Source of the DNA: Siphonodentalium dalli
Lineage: Eukaryota > Mollusca > Scaphopoda > Gadilida > Siphonodentaliidae
Assembly (NCBI GenBank): GCA_032622095.1
Contig: CP136064.1
Coordinates: 177,770,247 to 177,834,246, forward strand
Direction of reading: 5' to 3'
Length of the DNA stretch: 64,000 nucleotides
Below are positions 12,151-22,942 of the stretch, in pieces; position 1 is the first letter of the stretch; each line of letters opens with the position of its first letter. Below the pieces are notes generated by a model. It saw only the letters and a program-made list of their open reading frames with translations. It was not told the DNA's origin and searched no databases. A program made the translations under genes and the position numbers.

Positions 12151-12300
12151 GCCCAGACGTAGATCATGTTACTTGTAGTACATGTGAACGCCGAAACACA
12201 AGTTTCAATAATATAAAACAGAATGAATGCAACGCAACTGTTGAGTTGTTGACACAAACCGGTTTTTATGCCCTCACAATTGTCGACTACACGCGGGTAG
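12151..12300 (+). other. Candidate internal exon (150 bp, phase 1-1), unproven
   Basis: Within an open frame at 11979-12311 this segment is bordered by a pyrimidine-containing stretch ending 'gtgtgtgcag' and by 'gggtag|gtacca', which are acceptor- and donor-like sites. Length 150 bp is a multiple of three with phase 1 at both sides. The 50 residues are polar with three Cys (VTCSTCERR, NECNATVELL). No family is recognised. Splice-like borders occur often by chance, so this is only a candidate. Confidence 0.2.
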
Positions 12301-14375
12301 GTACCAGCTAGAATATGTAACACAATGTAGGGGTCAACAAAGTGTTTGTTGTCACAGCCTACGTGTAACTGCTATTGAGACATTTTAAGACAAAGGTTAT
12401 TGAATCTTACCCAGTTGTCCAAAAAATCAGGGGACCTTCTCCGCAGTCCTTCAACAAGTTGTCAATGTCATATGGATCAGGTTCACCACCATAAGACACA
12501 TAGTATGTGGCCTGATGTTGATCACCTTGCCCAGATATTAGTTTACAAACTAACACAGTATACTAGTTGTATTCACCTGGACATAAATAGTTGTAACACA
12601 AGTGTGTTAATCTAGAATCCACTCATGGCTGATATTACGACAAGTGAATGATATTTGTTTCTGCTACTCGTGATGGCCGGGGATTTATGATATATGTGAT
12701 ACAAGTGTTTGCTTGTTCCTGTAGCAATGCCTTGAAATTGGATGCATTCAGCTTGGGAATCATTTTATCAGACTAAAGAACCATATCCCTAACAATGCGC
12801 TGCACAAAGAATATTTTCAGGATGTGTTGGTTTCACTACAAGGTATAACCAATCGAGATAAAATATATTGAGTTGACCTTGAAAATAATATTTATGATTT
12901 CGTTCAAGTTGGAGGGAACTATTTACAATTTTCAACCAAAATTAACTGCCACAATTTACGGCCTGCTCAAACGGAAAGTCGTTGTTTTGTTGGAGTTTTT
13001 ATTTATCTCGAGTAGACCATTTGAACCATCTGACTTGGTGATTACGTCATCCATGCGTGTAGCTAGGTATGTACTTTCTGCGCTAATAATCAAACTTGTT
13101 GAGTGGACGTTCACCGACTCATAACTGTTTGACACATATGGGTGTATTGTTTTATCGTTGACCCCTCTGCTAGCAAACCCCTCTTTGTACTAGAATTGCC
13201 CTTACATTTGGAATAGAACAAAGATTTTATTAATGGAGCAACACCTTTCTTTCTTCTTGAAAGAATATGACAACAATTGGATGCTGTAATCATTATTGTT
13301 CGCCTCTGCTTTCCACAAGTCACAATCAGATTGGTGTTTGGTGTTGATCAAAATATCGTCTCTGTCACTGACACTTATTTCAATTTGTTGTATAATTATA
13401 ATATTCATCAGATTTTGTTTGCAGCTCTGACTGTGACAGTTCATTTGATTGGTTAATAATATGGGAGCCATATAATTCCTTAGCTTTTCTGGAGGAAACC
13501 AACTTTTGTATCAATATTTCCCGTTGCAGGCGACGTTTCCTAAAGGCCTCACTCTGCTACCTCTTCTTATTATATTGTAGGTCCAGAATCGGTTTTGGTT
13601 ATAATTTCAAATACACGGTAGACCAGTACGGACCAAAGTGTTTCTAATGGCCCCAACATAGTACATGGCATGCCATAAGCCTTTGTGACACCGATTTTCC
13701 CCCATCAAATTTCATTCTCACAAACATCCATTTTTCTGCGGCTTTGTTGTTGCATTTGAATATACTACTAGTCTTAGAAGATAGCCGATCCAAGAAAACT
13801 CAGATGTCGGTGAGCATTTGTATATCAATTTGTTTCTCGACAACCCCTGACGTATCATGCTCTTCGATTGAATTTCCATTATTCCACATATCAGTAATTT
13901 CTTGGAGGACTGAATCAAGTGTTTCTGTAGAACTAGAGTGATTTTGTTGTTGCTGCGGTCGGCTTTTAGTAGAACCCGAGACACCCAACCATATCGGCGA
14001 AAACTAACAAAAACGATTTCTCTATCCAGAGTTATTGCACTTAATTAATATTTAAGAATACGGGGTGCGTTGTCAATTTGAATATAATATTTGTGAAAAT
14101 AACTACCTTGTTCGATATTGTTCTCCACTTATATCTGATCAACCTACTGGAGTGATTCACATCACTTTAATGAGTCCGTTCGCACCCAATCTTTGCAGCT
14201 CTTAGTTGCGATAGTTCGTTTCTTCCGGACGGTTTGCTTCATTATTGTAGTTAATTGAGAAGCAGAGGCCGAACCGAATGCTTAGAGCGAGCACGACAGC
14301 GTACTATAATGAACAATACTGATCGATAGATGGTTCAGGTGCCGTTATTGTGTGTCTCGACGACAGCATATATCA
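12301..14375. other. Unassigned interval with one low-complexity open frame
   Basis: Nothing is clearly recognised. On the minus strand about 13988-13800 reads as a polar, Q/S/T/E-rich peptide (KSRPQQQQNHSSSTETLD, then EITDMWNNGNSIEEHD). It has protein-like composition but lacks a convincing ATG and stops just after 62 codons. A second open frame overlaps it (13984-13718). It could be an exon fragment or chance. Confidence 0.3.
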
Positions 14376-14515
14376 TGCAAATAGGTTCATATTGGAAGTA
14401 AATACTCACATAGGTTTATATTGGATGGATTTTATTCTGAAATAAGTCCATGCATAGTGCGCGTATATACCCGTTATTCCGTTCAATGGCGCAGTGAAAA
14501 CACATTATAAACAGT
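14376..14515 (-). repeat. Fragment of the 'cactgtggcc' Helitron-associated module
   Basis: Reverse complement of the internal module seen at 19270-19420 and 55900-56040. Shared words are 'ataggttcatattgga', 'tctgaaataagt', 'cgttattccgt' and 'gcgcagtgaaaacaca'. No element ends can be placed. Confidence 0.55.
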
Positions 14516-14814
14516 GTGAATCGGGTAAGTCGTGTTGGTGAACTATTCAACTATTTTTGGCCTCAGAACTTAGAGATAACGTAATTTTAACATCAAAGGT
14601 GTGTTTTAAAAGTCAGTATAGATTGGTTCTGTTGCAAACTTACTAAATACCGGTATATGTCAGTCTATATCACTCCATAAAATGCACAGACACATAAGCA
14701 ATCACTCCATGTCAGCTAATCACATACACCAACATTTAATAGTTGATACGAAACAGAATTGGTGACATTTCTAATATTTTTCCGATTTTTGTTTTTGTTG
14801 TTGTTGAAAAATTG

Positions 14815-14940
14815 CTAAAATGAAAAGAAAGAAAAAACGGTCGAGGGGTGGGTGGGTCTAAAAAATGGCCAAAGATAAAAAAAATCACCACACGTGCCTG
14901 AATTTTTTTCCGTCACCCCCCCCCCCCCCCGCGTTATGTG
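14815..14940 (+). repeat. G-tract repeat family, copy 1
   Basis: It contains 'ggtgggtgggtctaaaaaat' and then 'cacgtgcctgaattttttt' directly before a 15-base C tract (14916-14930). The same arrangement occurs at 48198-48352 and in part at 47786-47880, so this is a dispersed repeat with a G/C homopolymer at its edge. The two open frames across it are incidental. Confidence 0.7.
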
Positions 14941-15208
14941 CTCACGAGAACAGGCTGACCTCGAACATAGCACCGGTCATGTACTCACGCTATTTGTGTT
15001 ATCCTTCACCTGCACTGGTGCTAGTGTTACGAATAATCGTTCTGCCTCGTTGATCCTGTATGGAATACGGCTACTTTTTCGATTGGATATTCTTTGCACC
15101 ATCCTCTCGTTATGATTGGTATATCTGAACTGAGCGTTAAAATTATTACTGTTCCTTTCGTTTGTGACATGTCATCTAAATGAAACTACCCCATAATTTA
15201 TTCCAAGT

Positions 15209-16525
15209 TACCTTACTCTTATTTAAATTCGCGCAGTACTATTTTTCGCTCAGTTTTACGAAAATATTTTTGTCAGTTTTGAATTCGGGCAGCTAGGTGC
15301 GCGAATTCAAAACTGACAAAAATATTTTCGTAAATGGATTTGATGACAGTTTCATATCTTAATCGTCAATGAAGATATGTGTGCACATTAAAGGCATAGG
15401 CGGCGTTCGTTGTAGAAATATTCATATTTGTTAAAATCGCCATCAACAGAAGGATTATTAAAATATATATAGTTTTGTTCATATGTCAAACATAATCAGC
15501 GAGTAAATAGTATATTGTCGTCAAGCCGTACGGTGGTGTACGTAAACAAGAGCCTGCTCGTGTTACAGAAGTTGTGCTTCTGTTTACATAACACAGCGCA
15601 ATTCTATTGGTTAATCACACAGAAATGATATAAACGCTCTTTATTATTTCCATATGAAGAAAACAGCAACAAATAACGCTCTCTATGTTTACCATATCCG
15701 GATCTAAACAAAAGCCAGGAAACGTAACGTTTTTTTGCTTTTGTTTACACAACAAAGGGAAAACAATTGACAATAACATACTGTTTATGCCATATTTATG
15801 ATTGGTATAAGAACAAGGTCTGTCTATATTTTACTATTCTTTCTGCTTATGGCGGTTTTTGACGGAGGTGAATATTTTAACAGCATATACACCGCCAATG
15901 CCGCCCGTATCTTTAAACACCATCATGGCGGCTTTACATAAATTAACATAACTGCATCATCAATGTGTTGTGAAGACTGGTGTTTATACGCCCCAGATAA
16001 TTATTCTGATATTGAAATAGTTATAAACATAATTTAAATAAACTCAAAGAAGTAAAACCGAAACCACGTATAGAAAACTTTTATAAGAAAAATTCAAAAC
16101 TTGGCTGTGGGTTGTGTTGACATATTAACTACTCCGACTGTTTGGTCACGGTGTCAGCCCAGCTTTGTGAATACGCCGACGTGCTTTCGTGCACCCCAGT
16201 CTGCAATATTTGTATTTCTTACAAGTATATCAACATCAATGATGTTACCATGCTGTGTTGCTGTAGAATTATGTCATACATGCACATAGAATTAATGGTT
16301 TACACGTGATTGCCCGCATGTAAATTATAGTCTTACAAGCCTAATATTCGTCCAACCATCCACAATGTATATACAATGTATGTAACTCGTCGACATATAG
16401 CATTCTTGTTTCCATGCGGTTTGGTCTAAACTCAGGAGTCGTACTATTTTTCGCTCAGTTTTCAATTCGCGCACCGACGGGTGTGCGAAAAATAGTACTG
16501 CGCGAATTTAAATATGAGTAAGGTA
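15209..16525. mobile_element. 1.3-kb terminal-inverted-repeat element
   Basis: The left end (15209-15250, TACCTTACTCTTATTTAAAT then TCGCGCAGTACTATTTTTCG) is complementary to the right end (16484-16525). Just inside the left end is a second palindrome with 33-bp perfect arms (15255-15287 and 15302-15334, containing CAGTTTTGAATTCG). Related words recur at 16441-16470. The interior has no recognised coding sequence. It is interpreted as a non-autonomous DNA transposon of unknown superfamily. Confidence 0.7.
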
Positions 16526-17598
16526 CAGAAAGAGATGATTTACTATATACAGAACTCACACATATCACATGTACATGTACTAGCATTATGAGCAAACTTG
16601 AAAACGTTCTGAGAGTTTTATTGAAATTGAGTTATTTTAGCACCCACATTTACTAGCTTTATTCATGGAGTAAGTGATTTGTCTGACTCTCGTTATGATT
16701 GTTTACTCTGTTTTCATGCCAGGGGCTTTATGTGTCTCAGACGGCAGGCGACAAACGCTGGGTTAGGGCCAGATAGCACTATTTTAAATAATTCAAAAAG
16801 TTTATGCAGTCTCATGCTTTTCTGTGTACGAAAATATATATTGAGGGTTATATATAACTCTAAATAAAGGAAGTACTTCAAAAATATGTTATCTCCAGTC
16901 CAAGAAGACAGATGTTAAAACTTGGTGTGGATTATTGCCATGCACCATAGATTCAAATTTGTTCATGGTGTCATGGTTGATTGAACTTTAGAGTGCTTAT
17001 AAGATTAACATTGCATGTTATTGATTTAACGTCCAAGCTACATGTAAAACATTGTAATGTGTTAAATTATTTTACTGACGGCTACTTACTGTCTTTTAAA
17101 TGAACTGTGGAAATCTGTTTCGAGTTACGGGTTATAGGGGACAGAATCCTAATCATATTATGGCTGTATAAACATTATATGGATACTATTTTTTGTATGG
17201 TCTATAATATGTACTTGAGAGCAAAACTGACCACCAGGGTATGGACTGTGTTCGTTTATCTCAGGTTAGCGTCCTACGGTATTCCAATGTTATTATATGC
17301 CCATCGATGTGAACGTGACACCACTAGTGCAATATTGGCACGAGGGCCCATCAATTCCAATTATTTGAGAACTTGTGTTATTATGTAGATTTGTCTATAC
17401 TAATTTAGTACATAACATTATACTCTATAATTCAACATCAAAACTCTTTTTGATTTTGGTTGCGATCATAGCTATTTACTGTCACTGAGGGATGGGTTAA
17501 ACAATCGCGATGGGCCTCTTGTTATAAGTTTTTAGTTTATGGTAGTCTGTACTAGTGATTTAATCGATTGCCCTTGATCTGAAAATTTCCAATGACTT
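16526..17598. other. Unassigned interval
   Basis: AT-rich, with no repeats recognised. The 93-codon plus-strand frame at 17107-17388 has no identifiable motif. Confidence 0.5.
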
Positions 17599-17602
17599 TT
17601 AA

Positions 17603-17993
17603 CCCTTTACCCAACAAACCGGCCAAAACCGGCCAAATAAAGCTTCAACAGCCTAAAATATCTTCCGTCTGTCTCAATAGAACCATACAAATATGGATAT
17701 CATTGGAACCGGCCCCTTGACCACATTGTGATAGTTACAGTTATGCCCTGTGCCAATGCATTCTCTTATATATGCGAGTCGACCATAGGTCGCCTCGCAT
17801 ATATCAGAGAATGCATTGGCCTAAAAAAAATCTTTTTTTAACACTTTTTACCATTTTTCTTACATTCTTTAACAATTTTATAATTTTTAATGTGTTAAGC
17901 CAATGCATTCTCGTATATATGCGAGGCGACCTATGGTCGACTCGCATATATAAGAGAATGCATTGGCACAGGGCCGTTCTGTTGGGTAAAGGG
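17603..17993 (+). mobile_element. piggyBac-like hairpin MITE, family A, copy 1 (391 bp)
   Basis: TTAA target copies are at 17599-17602 and 17994-17997. Terminal inverted repeats start CCCTTTACCCAACA and end TGTTGGGTAAAGGG. Inside are two 69-bp hairpins (17752-17820 and 17899-17967), each a stem of about 30 bp with GCCAATGCATTCTCTTATAT outer arms and a GACC-ATA-GGTC tip. The second hairpin is almost the exact inverse of the first across an AT-rich 78-bp spacer. TTAA duplication and CCC ends are the hallmarks of the piggyBac superfamily. No transposase is encoded. The open frames across it are products of the palindromes. Confidence 0.88.
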
Positions 17994-18169
17994 TTAAGAA
18001 GCGACAAAACAAAATTTATATGATAATCGATAGCAGCAGCCTTCGTTTAGTTTTCTACACAAACAGCACTGATTTTTACCAATTTCTGAGTGCGTTCATG
18101 GCATCATATGGGCGAATTAATTATACCTAGGTCAACAAGACATGGGTTGTCTCATGCACGCAGTGGAAT

Positions 18170-18800
18170 ATCTCTAGAATTATTGAGATATGATAACCCA
18201 TTATCGAAATATGATCACCCATAATTGAGATCTGGTAACCCATTATTGAAATCTGATCACCCATAATTGAGATCTGGTAACCTGTTATTGAAATCTGATC
18301 ACCCATAATTGAGATCTGGTAACCCATTATTGGAATCTGATCACCCATAATTGAGATATGGTAACCCGTTATTGAAATCTGATCACCCGTTATTAAGATC
18401 TGATAACCCATTATTTAGATCTGACAGCACATTACTTAGATCTGATAACCCACTATTGAGATATGTTAACCCACTCTGATAACCCGGTATTGATATGTTT
18501 GTGTTAAATCCACACCTAATGTCCACGAGATCTGATAACCCATTATTGCAGCCTGACAGCACATTATTGAGATCTGATATCCCATTATTGCGATCTTGTA
18601 ACCCGGTATTGATATGTGTGTCTTAAAGCCAAACCTAATGTCCACGAAATATGATAGCGCGTTCTTGAGATATGATAACCCATTATTGAGATCTGATAAC
18701 CCATTATTGATATCTTATACCCATTATTGATATGTTTGTCTTATAGCCATACCTAATGTCCTCGAGATCTGATAACCCACTATTGAGATGTATGTGCTTG
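18170..18800. repeat. 21-bp (42-bp dimer) minisatellite
   Basis: Tandem array of 'gatctgataacccattattga' variants alternating with 'gatctgatcacccataattga', giving a 42-bp higher-order unit at 18170-18400. From about 18480 a longer unit of roughly 110-130 bp appears, carrying 'tgatatgt(t/g)tgt..taaagcc' and 'cctaatgtccacga' between 21-bp units. Because 21 is divisible by three, the minus strand stays open and spells a seven-residue repeat (MGYQISI/MGDQISI) over 94 codons. There is no sign of a real gene. Confidence 0.9.
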
Positions 18801-19005
18801 CGGACAGAAACTCGACATTTCGGATAAGCAGAAAAAAATTATAGATTTGAAAATCCGAATATCATTTCACTCTATTGAAACCCGTATGATAGTGAGTATC
18901 ATTCAACTTTCATTGAGAGCTGACATATAACTCATATACACAGATATTTTTGAAGATGGACCAGACGAACGAAAATTTATATTTATAGATACGTGCATGC
19001 ATACA

Positions 19006-19522
19006 TCTATATATAAAAGAGTATATATGTCTGTCTGTCCGTCTGTCTGTCGGATTTTTCTCCCATGCCCCTAGACCGATTTCAACCAAATTCAAAAATT
19101 CAAACTTGGAGGTTATAACGGCGTTAGTTTTTTTCTCTCCAAATTTTGATTAAATAAATTTAATTAAATAATTTTAAAAAACGCACAAATTAAAATAAGC
19201 TCACTATGGGCCTATTCAGAATAAAATAAATGTGAATATTTAATATGAACCTATTTGCAGACCAGATTTACGCTATATATATATGTGTGTTTTCACTGTG
19301 GCCCGCGCCATCCAACAGAATAACGGGTAAACGTCCACAATAGGCTTGCTTATTTCAGAATCAAATAAGTCAAATATGAACCTATGTGAATATTTAGGTC
19401 CAAATGAGTGCGCACATGGGCCGCAGTCCCTAACGCACACAGGGGCCGCATGCCCATTTGTGCCGGAGCCGCAGGCCATCCGACGCTGAATAAAGGCAGT
19501 TTCGGGAATCTGTTTCAGATAT
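19006..19522 (+). mobile_element. Helitron-like non-autonomous element, copy 1
   Basis: The 5' end TCTATATATAAAAGAGTATA followed by a (TGTC)n-type run matches the element at 55618 and resembles invertebrate Helitron starts (A|TC). The 3' part 'ccgacgctgaataaa' and 'aatctgtttcag' matches the 55.6-kb copy, but the terminal CTAG is changed to ATAT and the hairpin is degraded. The interior carries the 'cactgtggcccgcgcca' module. No Rep/helicase is encoded. Confidence 0.65.
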
Positions 19523-19681
19523 ATATAAGATTAACTCTAGAAATCGTGAATATCGGCACCATATTTCATTTCGATCATATAACCAACGGCTGATATATTC
19601 ATGGGGACAGACAATAAAATAAACATTTTACAGATAGGAAGAAAAACGTAGAAAGGAAAAAGCTGCTAGACGGGCGGAGGT

Positions 19682-19695
19682 GGGGGGGGGGGGGG
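19682..19695. repeat. Homopolymer G tract (14 G)
   Basis: Uninterrupted 14-base G run preceded by 'cgggcggaggt'. It is potentially unstable and G-quadruplex-prone. Confidence 0.9.
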
Positions 19696-19948
19696 TATCC
19701 AGTATAACCACATGCAATTTTCTTCGATCTAGGTCTATAGCCAACTTACGCATGTTGGATGCTGTTATCATTCAACATCAGCTGTTGGTAAATCGACCAA
19801 TTCAACTTCAACCTTAAACTTTCTTTCAGACCGGAGAATAAACATCAGATGAATAATCCGACCAAAGGATGGTGGATTATGTTTATAGTAATCTTAGTGT
19901 GAGGGACTGGAAAGAATAACACAGAGACACGATTGATTAGTTGGTTAA

Positions 19949-20194
19949 CCTTTACTTTACTGAATGGATTCTCCCATTGAGTTATAAACGTGTATATTGG
20001 AATGATCTATTATACATCTGGAGGGATGTTGATGAAATATACATAGAGTCAAACATATATTACAAATGCAGAAGGTCTCCTCATTCATTGGTGGGAAATA
20101 TTTAAAAAATAAGTTCAACAAACGGTCTATGAATTTATTTTCTAAATGTTTGTTACGGGAATTTCTCGCCAATGAGTATTTACTAATGAAAGGA
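19949..20194 (+). mobile_element. TTAA MITE family C, copy
   Basis: TTAA lies at 19945-19948 and 20195-20198. The left end reads CCTTTACTTTACTGAATGGA, then 'ttctcccattgagttata', 'tatattggaatgatctatta' and 'ctggaggga'. The right part is 'gccaatgagtatttactaatgaaagga'-like. These match the copies at 10386 and 56408. The small open frames within are incidental. Confidence 0.7.
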
Positions 20195-20708
20195 TTAATT
20201 GACAGGCCCCTTTATGTATACCACTTGAAAGCCACTTGGCGGTTTGCGCTCCAAAATTCACCTGATAATATTCGCTTTAAAAATTTTCTCGGTGTCGAAA
20301 TAGATCGATAAATACCCGATCTACCTTTCTATGAGCATTATATGTCACAGAAAGACGCATTGAAATACAATTGTGAACACTATGATTGGGTCCCAAACAA
20401 CCAGCCAGCCAAAACAACCCATGCACTTGAACAAGACCGAAAATTCGAGTCCGTGAAATTCCTCCACTTGGACTCCTGATGGGTTGGAATTTTCCAGCCG
20501 CTACGTCAAGCTTTCCAACTGATGGAAATGTCCAACCTAGCTCCCCAGCTATGGTTGGAAATTTCCAAACTGATCCCTATTCCAGTCCAAATATTTTACC
20601 GAAGTAAAGAAAATATTCGACTTTTGTTTTAAAAGCAATAGATTTTGTAAATATATTGTGCAATATTGAAAATACTGGTTGGAAAATAAACTATCAGAAC
20701 AATATTAA

Positions 20709-20933
20709 AGGGAGACGGAACACTAAATCCGACCATTATGGGACCATCTCCTATTATACTCAACATTATAATTATAATCATTATAATTACCATGTGTTTT
20801 ACATCGTCCATAGAGCACACGAGTGTATTTTGCACTCATCCGTGGATCAAATTCATTCATTTGTTGCATATATTCTGTTGAGTATAATATGAGATGGTCC
20901 CATAAATGGTCGGATTTATTGTACAGTCACCCT
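20709..20933. mobile_element. TTAA-flanked MITE family D, about 60-bp inverted termini
   Basis: TTAA flanks both sides (20705-20708, 20934-20937). The left terminus AGGGAGACGGAACACTAAAT continues through 'ccgaccattatgggaccatc'. The right terminus is its complement, ending ACAGTCACCCT. The inverted arms cover about 60 bp to GTTGAGTATAATA. The centre includes 'attataattataatcatta'. TTAA suggests piggyBac-like mobilisation, but AGGG rather than CCC ends makes this less certain. Confidence 0.75.
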
Positions 20934-22631
20934 TTAACCCATTTCGGGTATGAAATTTCCAACTGATCTGTCATTCATGACAGTTGAAAATTCAGCTCCT
21001 GATTATGTAGGTGGTCCCGAATAGTTCGGAATTTGGTTAGTATCACCCATTGTGGGGCATATGAAAATTGCCTTCATTTGTCTGTATACAGTATTTTTCG
21101 CATAATTCACCAACGGTTATACCTTCATCGCGCATGCAGGAATCCCAATCGCGCAAAGTTTCCCAAAAGTTATTTATCTCAATGCGTTATGTGAAATCTT
21201 AGACAACCCATACCCTTTGCCTTGTAGTTTGCCACGTGCAAAGTAATGATAATTGATTGATATCGCCGCTGATCAGTACACTGCCAATACCAATAGTACT
21301 TTCAGCGCTAACAGAGCAAGCAGAATACCATAGAAGCGTTTCCTGATGCCACTGTATAGCAATTTAGAAGTATTTATCATTCAAATTCAATCATCAGGCA
21401 GCCTTTTCAATAGTATTCAAGGATTGTTATGCAAAGCTGAGTTTAATAAATCTAATCATTGCTGGGCGAGACGAGGCACCAGACTGCGAGAAATAATGGA
21501 CTTCTATGGAGACGGGTCGATGCCTGGTCATGGTGAGGTTACGATGTTCCACGGTAATTATGCGCGAAGCCAAGTGCAATATGTGGGTATTTAACGCAAA
21601 TGATGGTATCTATCTGTATATAGTTTAAAGATGCATTATCCGAATTAACGCTCTTAAATTACTATTTCTTTGGCTTCGGGGGTAAAAAATATTTGATTCG
21701 AGTCGAGGAACCCACTCACCAAAGCTCAGAGTGATCAGATATAGATTTTTGAAGTTTGTTATTTCTCGAGTTCAATTATTTTTGGACCAGAAACAAACAG
21801 GCCTTCAATATGACGGTCTCGATCAAAATTGCGGATGAAGATGGATAACTCCAAAAACAAGTGATATTACGGCCAATAATCAGTATTCGTGAATAATCCA
21901 GTAATAATACGGCCATATTTCGTTGAACAAAATAACACGTTTTGGGAAATTTGATAACATAGTTGACAGTGTTTAGCATTATTTTGTTGCAGTTAATCGA
22001 TTCTGATAACTAAAGCGTATTTTGAAGAAATGTTGTTGTTGTTGTATCTTGATGATATGGGGACTCTCTGATCGGATTGAGTACCTTTAAAGATCCACGG
22101 TCCGATTTGACACAAATAAGTCAGACTTTCCTCTTACTCCGCTTACGAGACAATTTAAGAGAATGAAAAAACTTGCAATCACCATCATTTGTTTCACACA
22201 GGCATCTCAAAAAAACACAAAATCATCCATAAGAGGACACCTTTCGCAGAAGGAAATATAATTAATACGAATAGGATACTACGTCACTAGAATTTGTGTT
22301 CTTTCTATTCGCTGTCGTTTTTCCCTATCTTTTGTTACGGATTTGGATTTTTAACAAAACTCACAAATATACTATATAGTAATAAGTTCGCGATCGTTTC
22401 TGAATGCGCTTAATGTGAGTGACAAGCACGATTGTCTGACAAACGGACTCGTAGTCGTCTTTTCTGCGAAAAAGATTTTGGACCGTTCCAAAAAAAAAAA
22501 TACGACTACTAATAGCTATTCGTAATAATTATATATCGTCGTTCATTATGCGAAGGTGTCTACAAGTAGCAATACGCGTCGAAACGACCACAACAGTTCG
22601 TAATTTAGAACGAACGTTATCATTTACCGCA

Positions 22632-22851
22632 TTTGGGCGAGAGAACAATTGATGCTCTTTATTGGAATTTTTACTGGACTGATCGTCTTTTGGAAGTCGA
22701 TCTCTGGCCATAAAAACCTCATACTAATGGGCTCTAATTATTATTATTTGGGCGAGAGAACAATTGATGCTCTTTATTGGAATTTTTACTGGACTGATCG
22801 TCTTTTGGAAGTCGATCTCTGGCCATAAAAACCTCATACTAATGGGCTCTA

Positions 22852-22861
<10 letters not shown>
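22632..22861. repeat. Perfect 115-bp tandem duplication followed by (ATT)n
   Basis: Positions 22632-22746 and 22747-22861 read identically by eye, from 'tttgggcgagagaacaattg' to 'gggctctaattattatta'. The second copy runs into an (ATT)n microsatellite up to about 22882. The lack of divergence suggests a very recent event or an assembly artefact. Confidence 0.92.
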
Positions 22862-22882
<21 letters not shown>

Positions 22883-22883
<1 letters not shown>

Positions 22884-22942
22884 GCCATATATAAGAGAAT
22901 TCATTGGCACAGGGTTTTCGCAAAATTTTAGTCATGGAAGGA
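22883..22942 (+). mobile_element. TTAA MITE family B, right-end fragment
   Basis: 'atataagagaattcattggcacag', then 'ttttcgcaaaattt' and 'gtcatggaagga' directly before TTAA (22943-22946). This is the complement of the left end of the copy at 52365. The left part has been replaced by the duplication and microsatellite. Confidence 0.65.

Noticed and set aside
17772-18023. Overlapping open frames across the family A MITE (also 50787-50972)
   Set aside because: They arise from the near-perfect hairpins, which read similarly on both strands. The element is non-coding.
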